NCBI GenBank assembly: GCA_964643045.1
Contig: CAZXSC010000046.1
Span: 1-20,528, forward strand
DNA from: TMED23 sp964643045
Lineage (GTDB): Bacteria; Pseudomonadota; Alphaproteobacteria; Rhodospirillales; UBA2165
DNA: 20,528 bases
Direction of reading: 5' to 3'
Made by a program: the position numbers and the translations under genes. Under the pieces are notes generated by a model that was given only the letters and a program-made list of their open reading frames with translations, did not search any database and was not told where the DNA came from. Numbering within the stretch: position 1 is the first letter of the stretch; each line of letters opens with the position of its first letter. Positions 8,219-16,215 of this stretch are shown here, one piece after another.

Positions 8219-9001
8219 ATGGATCAAGCTGTTGAACTGACAAAACCACAAGAGCCTTGGATCGGTTCGAGGGGCCGTATTGGTGTTGTAATACCTTCAA
8301 CAAACACTGCCGTGGAATACGATTGCCAACGTTTTATGCCTCAAGGCGTTACCTGGCATTTCGCGCGTTTCTGGGTGAACCAGCCAGATCTAACCAGTGA
8401 CAATATGTTCTTAGCATTTATTGATGCTATCCGCCCCACGATCCCACTTGCAATGCGCGACATACTAACGGCTGAGATGGATCATATAATGATGGGTATG
8501 TCAGCTGAAACATTCTGGGGAGGTCTCGAAGGTAATGCCGAGTTTGAGGATCGATTGCACGAAATTATGGGGCCAGACCTGGGTTTAACTTCTGGTGCAA
8601 AAGCTGTACAGGACGCGCTGAATTCGTTTAAAGTCAAGAATGTGGCTGTAATCACACCTTACCAACCAGTTGGTGACGAACAAGTACATCGGTTTTTTTC
8701 AGAAACGGGATTCAATGTTATCAAAGTCCATGGTCTCAAATGCGATACTGCAACTTCAATCTCACACACACCGCGTGGCGATGTCGTCGACGTTGTTTTA
8801 AATGAACTCGATAGTGATAAGGTTGATGCAATTGTCCAGGTTGGAACCAACTTAAGTACAGTTGAGCAGTTCCCGACTCTCGAAAAACAATTACAGAAAC
8901 CTGTCATACCAATTAATGTAGCAACAATCTGGCACGCATTTCGTGCCATAGGGATTAATGACAAATTCGTCGGCAAAGGAATGCTGTTCGAACAATTTTA
9001 A
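8219..9001 (+). CDS. Maleate isomerase / Asp-Glu racemase superfamily protein lacking catalytic Cys
   Basis: A 260-aa member of the maleate cis-trans isomerase/arylmalonate decarboxylase branch of the Asp/Glu racemase superfamily. Seen: RIGVVIPSTNTAVEYD (20-35), matching the oxyanion/carboxylate-binding N-terminal loop; SGAKAVQDAL (125-134); NVAVITPYQPVGDEQV (141-156); and a C-terminal IPINVATIWHAFRAIGI (230-246). Known enzymes use one or two cysteines, at the M/A-C-T/S loop and in the later CTN motif. Here these positions read GMSAETFWGG (93-102) and QVGTNLS (207-213), and the only cysteines (36 and 175) lie elsewhere. The carboxylate-binding scaffold persists while the racemase/isomerase chemistry must differ. 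AAAGG at 8206-8210 supports the ATG. It heads a + strand unit with the FAD monooxygenase. Confidence 0.8.
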   Translation: MDQAVELTKPQEPWIGSRGRIGVVIPSTNTAVEYDCQRFMPQGVTWHFARFWVNQPDLTSDNMFLAFIDAIRPTIPLAMRDILTAEMDHIMMGMSAETFWGGLEGNAEFEDRLHEIMGPDLGLTSGAKAVQDALNSFKVKNVAVITPYQPVGDEQVHRFFSETGFNVIKVHGLKCDTATSISHTPRGDVVDVVLNELDSDKVDAIVQVGTNLSTVEQFPTLEKQLQKPVIPINVATIWHAFRAIGINDKFVGKGMLFEQF

Positions 9002-9015
9002 TTTTGAATTCAAAG

Positions 9016-9114
9016 ATGAAGCTGGAAAAAACTAAAGTGATCTCAAATTTTGAAGATCACCTCGATCTCAAGTCAGAACTTCCTAATAGCAGTAGAAGTA
9101 AGAGTAAATTATAA
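9016..9114 (+). CDS. Possible 32-codon ORF translationally coupled to monooxygenase
   Basis: A short ORF from ATG 9016 whose stop TAA (9112-9114) overlaps the monooxygenase ATG (9114-9116) as TAATG. The product is charged and hydrophilic: it starts MKLEKTKVISNFEDHLDL and ends in a Ser/Lys-rich tail, with no TM segment. There is no good Shine-Dalgarno before it, and the downstream monooxygenase also has only a weak one, which would suit translation by re-initiation. I recognise no family. It may be a chance ORF in a 112-nt spacer; the exact TAATG junction is the main argument for it. Confidence 0.3.
   Translation: MKLEKTKVISNFEDHLDLKSELPNSSRSKSKL
9037..9060. repeat. Inverted repeat in the spacer between isomerase-like and monooxygenase genes
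   Basis: GTGATCT (9037-9043) and AGATCAC (9054-9060) are perfect complements, and the inner bases CAAA/TTTTG extend the pairing with a one-base offset. No T-run follows, so it does not look like an intrinsic terminator. It could be an mRNA structure or an operator. Confidence 0.3.
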
Positions 9115-10313
9115 TGACAACGGAGAAACATGTCATCATCACGGGAGCCGGGCCTGTCGGCTGCGTTTCAACCCTTATTTTAGCAAAAGCAGGTGTACGG
9201 GTTACACTTTTAGAAGCTGAGAGTGAACTCCCGCTTGATATGCGCGCCTCCACATTTCATCCGCCAACACTCGATATGCTTGATGAATTAGGCGTTGTGC
9301 AAGAAGTCATCAATCAAGGATTGATCACGCCTAAATTTCAATATCGGGATAGAAAAGAAGGATTAATTGCTGAATTTGATATGACAGCCGTATCCGACCA
9401 TACAAATCACCCTTATCGAGTTCAAACCGAACAATACAAGTTAACCCGAATTATATCAGCGATGTTATCAGCATACCCTCATGTTGAGCAAAGGTTTGAA
9501 TCACGCGCAATTACTCTAGATCAAGATAACGATAAAGTAACGGTTCACTTTGACACACCAGATGGCTCTCAGTCGGTTACGGGTGACTATTTAATTTCGT
9601 GTGATGGATCGAGGAGTTTCGCTCGGAAAACCCTGGATATTGGCTTCCCAGGTTTTACCTATCCAGAACTTTTTATGGTTGTCAGCACGACAGATGAAAT
9701 TACTGAGGCAGTCCCTGATATGTGTCCTGTAGCGTATATTACAGACCCGGAAGAGTGGTGTGCCATTATACGCGCCCCAGAGATGTGGCGGTTTCTAATT
9801 CCTACTGATTCAAATATGACAGAAGAAGAACTTCTCAATGTGGAGTTTCTTGAATCACGCATTCAAGGTTTCGCGCCAAAAGACGGGAAATATACAATCT
9901 CCCACTCAACTTTGTACCCGGTTAATCAACGGGTAGCCGAAACATACCGGAAAGGACGCGTATTACTGGCCGGTGACGCCGCTCACGTGAATAACCCATT
10001 AGGCGGTATGGGCATGAACGGTGGCGTGCATGATGGCGTTAATGTCTCCCAAAAACTGGTTGAAATATTAAATGAAGGGGCATCAGACGAGTTGCTTGAT
10101 CTCTATGACCGTCAACGACGTCCAATCGCCATCGAATATGTTCAAGCGCATACAATACGAAATAAAAAAATTATGGAGGAAAAGGACCCTGCTATTCGCA
10201 AAAAACGCCAAGATGAAATCAGAGCAGTTCTGGAAGATCAAAAAAAATCTTTTGAACTAATGATGCAGGTTTCTATGATAAATTCGATTAATAAATCGAA
10301 TGCTATTACTTAG
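9114..10313 (+). CDS. FAD-dependent monooxygenase, PHBH/MhpA-like (paralog 2)
   Basis: A 399-aa class A flavin monooxygenase, predicted aromatic hydroxylase. FAD-binding GAGPVG at residues 11-16, RASTFHPPTLDMLDELG (44-60), YRDRKEGLIAEF (78-89), DG motif ISCDGSRS (161-168), and GD motif LLAGDAAHVNNPLGGMG (284-300). No C-terminal extension. Shared landmarks with the minus-strand monooxygenase at 3806-5014 (same positions for GxGxxG, HPPTL, YRDRK and the DG motif, and an ITDPEEWC/IADPEEWC block near 209-214) show that the two are paralogs. The isomerase-like gene upstream is in the same direction, so they probably share a transcript. Start by weak ribosome binding or coupling (TAATG). It ends 2 nt from the convergent binding-protein gene. 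Confidence 0.88.
   Translation: MTTEKHVIITGAGPVGCVSTLILAKAGVRVTLLEAESELPLDMRASTFHPPTLDMLDELGVVQEVINQGLITPKFQYRDRKEGLIAEFDMTAVSDHTNHPYRVQTEQYKLTRIISAMLSAYPHVEQRFESRAITLDQDNDKVTVHFDTPDGSQSVTGDYLISCDGSRSFARKTLDIGFPGFTYPELFMVVSTTDEITEAVPDMCPVAYITDPEEWCAIIRAPEMWRFLIPTDSNMTEEELLNVEFLESRIQGFAPKDGKYTISHSTLYPVNQRVAETYRKGRVLLAGDAAHVNNPLGGMGMNGGVHDGVNVSQKLVEILNEGASDELLDLYDRQRRPIAIEYVQAHTIRNKKIMEEKDPAIRKKRQDEIRAVLEDQKKSFELMMQVSMINSINKSNAIT
10282..10301. repeat. Small hairpin at the 3' end of the monooxygenase gene
   Basis: ATTCGAT (10282-10288) and ATCGAAT (10295-10301) form a 7-bp stem with a 6-nt loop, inside the last codons of the monooxygenase and next to a 2-nt convergent junction. The AT-rich stem lacks a T-tract, so a terminator role is only a possibility. 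Confidence 0.2.
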
Positions 10314-10315
10314 CC

Positions 10316-11242
10316 TTATTTAGTCCACAAATCACTAAATTGCGTTGCGACGGCATCTTCATAGCTGACTGGCTCTGAGATCAAACCCATTGCCAGAGAA
10401 AATTTACTCATACCGTCAATAAAATCTGGCCTAATAGCCGCATTATAAAATGGCAGATCTCGCTGGATGATATCAGCTATTAATTCGGCTTCCTCCTCAG
10501 GAAAACGTTTTCGCCCGACTTTAGTTGCGAGAGTGACATCTTCTTTCAATGCTTTATGAGTTTTTACCAGTGCGCGGATTGCTGCTGCACAAATATCGGG
10601 ACTTTCGTTAACAAGTCGCTCAGAGGTAATTAAAGCTGGCATCGTATAATTAAATGCTGATGAGGGACCATCTCCCCGACGAGCGTCAACGACGAGCGTA
10701 CCAGCTCCCGACTTAACCGCAACTTCGGCTCCCATACCGTTCGCCCAGAAACCATCGATTTTTCCATCTTGTAATGCCTTTGCCGCTGTCACTCCAAAAT
10801 TAACATTTTTCCCAGTAAAAGCCCCTGGAACGGGAGCTATGTTGACTTTGTCCTTTTCAAGGTCAATACCATATTCGGTTAACAGGTGCATAAGCCCAAG
10901 ATCGACCAAGGGCGCTGCCCCGATGTTTAGTCCTTTAACTGCTTCTATATCGCCCTGTTTAGCTCCGAGATCACTTCTTAAGATTAAGAACCAATACATC
11001 CCTTGTGCCAATGCGCCAAGCAACTTTCCGCCTTTCCAGCCTGGGAACGCATGTGGGGTTGAATGGGCGGAACCTCCTACGAAATCAATTTCACCATCAC
11101 GCATTCTCTCTAGTGTATGATCCACTGGGAATATCAACTCCAGTTCTACATCAAGGCCTTCTTCCTTGAAAAAACCAAGATCAACGGCCGCGATGGCTGG
11201 AAAGTACGAATTTGAAACTAGATCCGGTATAGCTATTTTCAT
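10316..11242 (-). CDS. NMT1/THI5-like ABC-type solute-binding protein without signal peptide
   Basis: A 308-aa periplasmic-binding-protein-like fold of the NMT1/SsuA-like family. The protein starts directly with the first beta strand, MKIAIPDLVSNSYFP, followed by AAVDLGFFKEEGLDVELE and ERMRDGEIDFVGGSA, the conserved family N-lobe. A later segment is KALQDGKIDGFWANGMG. GAGGGG lies just ahead of the ATG and fixes the start. An in-frame stop (TGA, complement of 11261-11263) only seven codons upstream rules out a longer form with a secretion signal. No ABC permease or ATPase is in the window. It follows the GMC gene by 70 nt and is probably the last gene of the thiolase-GMC unit. It may be a cytoplasmic ligand binder or an enzyme of unknown activity. 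Confidence 0.8.
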   Translation of the reverse strand: MKIAIPDLVSNSYFPAIAAVDLGFFKEEGLDVELELIFPVDHTLERMRDGEIDFVGGSAHSTPHAFPGWKGGKLLGALAQGMYWFLILRSDLGAKQGDIEAVKGLNIGAAPLVDLGLMHLLTEYGIDLEKDKVNIAPVPGAFTGKNVNFGVTAAKALQDGKIDGFWANGMGAEVAVKSGAGTLVVDARRGDGPSSAFNYTMPALITSERLVNESPDICAAAIRALVKTHKALKEDVTLATKVGRKRFPEEEAELIADIIQRDLPFYNAAIRPDFIDGMSKFSLAMGLISEPVSYEDAVATQFSDLWTK

Positions 11243-11312
11243 TATTTTCCCCTCTTTTTTTCAAGCATATAGGGCAGGAAATTATTTTGGAAGCGTTTAT
11301 TAGTATGATTTT

Positions 11313-12935
11313 TTATGCTGCTTTCCGAATAAAATCTGCTGCTCGCTCCGCGATCATCAGAACTGGCGCATGTATATTTCCGCTTATAATATCAGGCATG
11401 ACCGACGCATCAATTACTCTTAGATTATCTATACCCCTAACCTTCAAACGGGCATCGACAACAGCATCATTGTCACTGCCCATACGACAAGTCCCACATG
11501 GGTGATGAACAGAAATACCCGTTGCCCTTATATGAGCATCAATTTCATCATCGCTCTTCACATTTTTGCCGGGTAAAAATTCCTCGGATCTAAACTTATC
11601 TAATGCAGGTTGCCCGGAGAGTTCACGGCAGATTTTAAACCCCTCCCTTAGAACTCGTCTATCTTTATCTGTAGACAGAAAATTCTGGCGAAGAAGCATT
11701 AAACTGCGAGGATTATCTGAAACTAACTCCAAAGAACCGCGGCTCTCTGGATGGAGCAAAACCGCTCGACAGCCAAAACCGTCCTGCCAAGCGGGTTTGA
11801 TGATCGGAAACCAAGGATACGAGTTGGCTGGTGCTCCATTAAATAATAATTGTGTATCGGGTACATCTGAGGATGTGTCAACTTTGGTAAACCCATTGAG
11901 ACCTCCTGGAAAATCAGCCGCAACACCAGTGCCAAAAAAATAGGAGCGCACCAAATCAATTGCCAGTCTATCAAATCGCGTTTTTGGCAAAAATGGTCCC
12001 GGCGATTTTCTGCGATAACCAACGCTTCCTGAAATATGGTCCTGCAGATTTTGACCTACCCCAGGTATATTCCTCAAAACTTTAATGCCTTGTTTTTCTA
12101 ACTGATCGGCAGGACCAATTCCCGAGAGCATTAACAGGTGAGGAGATTTGATTGCTCCAGTGGACACTATAACTTCTGACTCTGCTCGCAATACACTTAA
12201 TTGACCCTTCGGACTAGAAAGTTCAACACCTATTGCTGTTCGTCCTTCAAATACAAGTCGTGTCACAAGTTGTTTCAGCTTAACTGTAAGATTAGACCTC
12301 CCGAGGATTGGCCGCAGGAATGCATCGGCCGCGCTAAAACGCCTCCCTTTGAATATATTCTGCTGAGACCGGGCCAAACCTATCTGGTTTTTCCCATTAT
12401 AATCCTTAGCTAGCCCCATCCCCATTTGCTCGGCAGCTTCTAAATAGGCGTCATATAATGCATCTTGGTATCTGCTGGGGCGAACTTTGAGAGGACCGGA
12501 AAGGCCACGAATACCATCAGCATCCGTCTCCCCTTCCCAATTTTCTAATTTCTTAAAATAAGGAAGAATATCATCAAAGCCCCATTCATCTAAACCCATA
12601 CTCTTCCATCGCTCATAATCATTACGGTTGCCACGCACCACCGTCATCGCATTGATGGAGGAACATCCGCCTAAAACCTTTCCCCTCACGCATTCGATTT
12701 CCCTATTATTCATATGTGGTTCAGGCTGAGTTTCATATCCCCAATCGTGGTATTTATTATTTACAAACTGCATCCACAAAAGAGGGATTTTTATCATTGG
12801 ATTTCGGTCTGCTGGCCCTGCCTCAATTAGCAATACTCGATTATTCGGATCTTCCGTTAGTCGGTTAGCTAACACACACCCTGCCGAACCCGCACCAACA
12901 ATTATATAATCATATTTTTCTATATTTGAATGCAT
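11313..12935 (-). CDS. GMC-family FAD oxidoreductase (choline/alcohol dehydrogenase-like)
   Basis: Flavoenzyme of 540 aa oxidising an alcohol to an aldehyde. Seen in order: ADP-binding YDYIIVGAGSAGCVLANRL near the start with LLIEAGP after it; GMC signature 1, GKVLGGCSSINAM, with RGNRNDYE; GMC signature 2, STGAIKSPHLLMLSGIG; GQNLQDH; and the C-terminal active site VHHPCGTCRMG (catalytic His478) with SGNIHAPVLMIAERA (Asn520). All key residues are present. I start it at ATG 12935, which gives the normal N-terminus; an open frame 38 codons longer encodes a spurious hydrophobic stretch overlapping the thiolase gene. It begins 13 nt after the thiolase stop, so it is operonic. The substrate is unknown; this group includes many aliphatic and aromatic alcohol dehydrogenases. 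Confidence 0.9.
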   Translation of the reverse strand: MHSNIEKYDYIIVGAGSAGCVLANRLTEDPNNRVLLIEAGPADRNPMIKIPLLWMQFVNNKYHDWGYETQPEPHMNNREIECVRGKVLGGCSSINAMTVVRGNRNDYERWKSMGLDEWGFDDILPYFKKLENWEGETDADGIRGLSGPLKVRPSRYQDALYDAYLEAAEQMGMGLAKDYNGKNQIGLARSQQNIFKGRRFSAADAFLRPILGRSNLTVKLKQLVTRLVFEGRTAIGVELSSPKGQLSVLRAESEVIVSTGAIKSPHLLMLSGIGPADQLEKQGIKVLRNIPGVGQNLQDHISGSVGYRRKSPGPFLPKTRFDRLAIDLVRSYFFGTGVAADFPGGLNGFTKVDTSSDVPDTQLLFNGAPANSYPWFPIIKPAWQDGFGCRAVLLHPESRGSLELVSDNPRSLMLLRQNFLSTDKDRRVLREGFKICRELSGQPALDKFRSEEFLPGKNVKSDDEIDAHIRATGISVHHPCGTCRMGSDNDAVVDARLKVRGIDNLRVIDASVMPDIISGNIHAPVLMIAERAADFIRKAA

Positions 12936-12948
12936 CTGACGTGAAAAA

Positions 12949-14154
12949 TTATTTGTCGCTAACCTCAATAACAACAGCCATACCAGTATCCCCAGCCGCA
13001 CAGCCCGTAAACAATCCAAAGCCACCACCACGAATAACCAATTCCTCAATTAACTCTATAACACCACGGACCCCCACTGGGCCATTTGGATGGCCATAAA
13101 TTAAACTACAGCCGTAATTATTCATTTTCTTTCGATCATAACTGGTTTGTTTAACAAAATAGATATCATTAACAGCAAACGGATTATGAGTTTTAACGGC
13201 ATCAATATCATCTAAAGTTAACCCGGCCAATTTTAATGCACGCTCGGCAGCAGGAACCGGCGCTTCCGGCATGAAGCCATTTTTTGCGCGAGCTGTTCCA
13301 AAACCTCTTATATTAATTGCTATTTTTTTGTCACTGCTTAATTCGTCCGCTTTATCAGGTGTCGTTACTACTAGGCATGCACTTCCATCCGTAGGATGTG
13401 TTTGCCCCCCAAAAGTGACCGTTCCTTTTTCTAGGACGGGTTTTAATTTTTTGAGTTTTTCGGGATCAGATTTAAAAACGCCTTCATCTCCATTCAGTTC
13501 TGTAACAATTTTCTTGAAATTGGACGAAGGCACCTCAAAGGGTAAGGTCATAAAGCGCCGCAAAAAAGCTGAATTATCAGCCAAAGCCATTTCATATTGT
13601 TCCCTGCGGAGAATTACCATTTCATGCTGTTCTTCAGTCGTAATCTGATGCTTTGTTGCAACATTCTCAGCACATTGAAGCATTGAATGTCCGCCAAGGG
13701 CATCATTTTGCATATTATACATAACGAGATTCTCATGACGCCCAACACCACCCACGCCAGATGGATCCGGGTAATAGAGTTGAGGTCCATTTGAAAGACG
13801 GTCCACTGTTGCTACCAGCGCAACACTAGCCGCATCGCATTCGATATTTTGCACTGCATCTTGTATACATCTGACGCCAGTTGCACAAACCTGTGAAATA
13901 GTTGGTCCCGGAACCTGTGGTGCTCCAATCATGCCCGTAAACCACGGTAACCCCTGAAACGATTTATGCTGGGCAACCGTTATTCCAAGAACGCCGTAAT
14001 CAAAAACTTTTGGCTCAATATTTCGCTTAGCGAGTTCAGATTTCGCAACGTGCGCACCAAATTCTATACTATTCAAATGCGATAAAGAACCCTGCCATTT
14101 AGCAAGGGGTGTCGCCCAGTAAGCGCCATAAGGAATTTGCGTGGTAAACTCCAT
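12949..14154 (-). CDS. Thiolase-family protein (acetyl-CoA acetyltransferase-like)
   Basis: A 401-aa thiolase-fold enzyme for thiolytic cleavage or condensation of acyl-CoA esters. The nucleophilic Cys90 is in TISQVCATGVRCIQDA. The remaining active-site elements are KTHNPFAVND (His323), SLIYGHPNGPVGVRGV (His355) and LFTGCAAGDTGMA (Cys385), so the catalytic set is complete. The NEAF-type loop of classical thiolases is replaced by HNPFAVND, placing it in the SCP2/degradative thiolase-like branch. Members of that branch often work with a small DUF35/OB-fold protein, and none is encoded nearby. AAGGA precedes the ATG at good spacing. First gene of a unit with the GMC oxidoreductase and binding protein. 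Confidence 0.88.
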   Translation of the reverse strand: MEFTTQIPYGAYWATPLAKWQGSLSHLNSIEFGAHVAKSELAKRNIEPKVFDYGVLGITVAQHKSFQGLPWFTGMIGAPQVPGPTISQVCATGVRCIQDAVQNIECDAASVALVATVDRLSNGPQLYYPDPSGVGGVGRHENLVMYNMQNDALGGHSMLQCAENVATKHQITTEEQHEMVILRREQYEMALADNSAFLRRFMTLPFEVPSSNFKKIVTELNGDEGVFKSDPEKLKKLKPVLEKGTVTFGGQTHPTDGSACLVVTTPDKADELSSDKKIAINIRGFGTARAKNGFMPEAPVPAAERALKLAGLTLDDIDAVKTHNPFAVNDIYFVKQTSYDRKKMNNYGCSLIYGHPNGPVGVRGVIELIEELVIRGGGFGLFTGCAAGDTGMAVVIEVSDK

Positions 14155-14282
14155 TTAATTCTTCCTTTTGATATTCGATGATTAAGTTACAGCCTTCGAT
14201 CATCACAAACAATTATTTATTGTCATTAATAAAGATAGGACTGTTAGACAAGTTAATTTTGCGCAGACTAAATCTATAGAAA

Positions 14283-16070
14283 CTAGGCTGGAAAGAACTC
14301 GTTATAAACAAACTTCGCCCAACCGCGGGGACTACGTTCGACGCCAACTTCGGTTTCATTTCCGTGAATCCATTGCGATACAGGTATTCCAAATCCTGTC
14401 TTTCTTCGATTTATGATACGATCTGGTAACGGAGAATTTGGACTGAGAGCCATATCAGATTTAACATATCCTCGATTGGCAAGTTGCCCAAAAAGGACCG
14501 CATCGACTAACGGCGTCCGAATTTCCAAGGAATGCGCCATCCCCGCCCAATCCGCATCTCGTAAAAGTTGATTGCGCATGTACCATGTACTCTCCAAAAG
14601 GGAGACCCTGTTAATGGGATTCACCACTCCCCCAATTGAGTTATTCAATTTTTCTCGCAATTCCAAGTCTTGCCAACCTTTTTGCACGAACTCCGCATCT
14701 AAAAATTCAATTAATTCCCAAGGTAAAAATAAACCCCTACGTAATAAATAGGCCGAGCCATAATCACACGAATACTCAAACAAAGAGGCGTATTTGGGAG
14801 AAATCAAATGTTTTAAAATAGGGCCGCTAAAAACCCTGAAGAAAGCACCAAATTCACCTACGAAAGGGATCCAACCGAGTTTACTGACGAGCAATGGTAT
14901 TTGCCGAAATGAATTGTACCCCGCAAATAACTCATCACCACCCACGCCGGATAGCGCTACTTTAAGGCCGATGCTTGCCGCCTCTTTTGCTACAAAATAT
15001 GTATTCACACCATCTATCGTAGGTTGGTCCATCGCCGCAATTAAGTTGTTTTTGTCGTTAACAAAATCAACTCCTTTTATAGTTCGGGTTTGGTGGCGCG
15101 TATTGTAGCGTTCAGATATTTCTGTTGCTAATGGCGCTTCATCAAATTTTGTGTTGGAGAATTCTTCGAAACGCAAGGTCACGCTATCTAATTGTTTATT
15201 AGCAATTTCAGAAACTAAAGCCATAATACTCGCGGAATCCAAACCAGCCGATAAGAAAACACCAACTGGCACATCGGCAACTAAATGACATTCGGCTGTT
15301 TCAATTAAGGCTGCGTGCAGTCCTTCCTTTGAGGATAGGAGGGTATTATTTTCTAAATTAAGCATTTCGACTTGAAAATTGAAATGAGTATCCTGAACCC
15401 GATGGCCATCCTTGTCTACCCACAGACTAGTTCCTGCTGGGAGGCATTGAATTTCCCGGTACATCGTATGAGGTTCGGGAACATAACCTAAAGTAAAAAA
15501 ACCAATATGCCCTGCAGGGTTAGGGGTCGTGGTTATTGCTCCTCCTGCCAGTAAGGCCTTGACCGTCGACGCTATCCTTATAGTACGTCCATCATCACAG
15601 TAATAAAGTGGTTTAATTCCATAAGGATCACGCGCCAGTAACAAACCTTGTTTTGCTTCATCCCAAATTACAAATGAATACATCCCGCGTAATCGCGTAA
15701 ACATACCAGTCCCATATTGGTCGTAAAGATGGAGAAGAACCTCTGTGTCGGAATTTGTTTTGAATATGCGTCCTTCAGAAATTAATTCTGTACGCAATTG
15801 TTTATAATTATAAATCTCTCCATTATAAACAATCTGCAAACGTACTTTTCCCGCATTATCTTTTAAAACCATCGGCTGTGAAGCTGAAATGCTAGTATCG
15901 ATAATCGCTAGCCGGCGGTGAGCCAAACCAACACGATGGTCTTCTGCAATCCAAGTTCCGGCACCATCCGGTCCCCGAGCAATCATAGCTTCACGTATTT
16001 GATTTAGCTCAACACCATCAACTGGCGGCGCTCCATTTTCATAACCAAAAATTGCAACTAAACCACACAT
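14283..16070 (-). CDS. asnB: Asparagine synthase-type glutamine amidotransferase (AsnB family)
   Basis: ATP-dependent amidotransferase of 595 aa. After Met1 removal, Cys2 of MCGLVAIFGY is the Ntn glutaminase nucleophile. Glutaminase residues are seen at ARGPDGAG (31-38), HRRLAIID (51-58), YNGEIYNY (82-89) and SDTEVLLHL (107-115). The synthetase domain has the PP-loop VFLSAGLDSASIMAL (271-285) and LSGVGGDELFAGYNSF (373-388), then a C-terminal RRKTGFGIPVSQWIHG segment. Both active sites appear intact. AGGAG at 16076-16080 fixes the start. It could make asparagine or amidate another carboxylate, as AsnB-like enzymes in modification clusters do. It is an outlier among catabolic genes, with a 128-nt gap to the thiolase gene and a divergent DctP neighbour. 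The symbol denotes the family only. Confidence 0.85.
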   Translation of the reverse strand: MCGLVAIFGYENGAPPVDGVELNQIREAMIARGPDGAGTWIAEDHRVGLAHRRLAIIDTSISASQPMVLKDNAGKVRLQIVYNGEIYNYKQLRTELISEGRIFKTNSDTEVLLHLYDQYGTGMFTRLRGMYSFVIWDEAKQGLLLARDPYGIKPLYYCDDGRTIRIASTVKALLAGGAITTTPNPAGHIGFFTLGYVPEPHTMYREIQCLPAGTSLWVDKDGHRVQDTHFNFQVEMLNLENNTLLSSKEGLHAALIETAECHLVADVPVGVFLSAGLDSASIMALVSEIANKQLDSVTLRFEEFSNTKFDEAPLATEISERYNTRHQTRTIKGVDFVNDKNNLIAAMDQPTIDGVNTYFVAKEAASIGLKVALSGVGGDELFAGYNSFRQIPLLVSKLGWIPFVGEFGAFFRVFSGPILKHLISPKYASLFEYSCDYGSAYLLRRGLFLPWELIEFLDAEFVQKGWQDLELREKLNNSIGGVVNPINRVSLLESTWYMRNQLLRDADWAGMAHSLEIRTPLVDAVLFGQLANRGYVKSDMALSPNSPLPDRIINRRKTGFGIPVSQWIHGNETEVGVERSPRGWAKFVYNEFFPA

Positions 16071-16215
16071 AATAGCTCCTTACATAACCGGGAAGAGCCA
16101 TTCCTTAAAGATATTTATTAACTATACACTTAATTTAAATGATAAGCATGGAAATGATATTTTGTTTTCGCTATGGTTAAAAAATTGAAATCTAAACTTA
16201 TCTAAGGAATTCAAT

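Noticed and set aside
12936..13049. 38-codon N-terminal extension of the GMC frame with a hydrophobic, signal-like stretch
   Set aside because: It overlaps the thiolase C-terminal coding region, and the family N-terminus is fully explained by the ATG at 12935.
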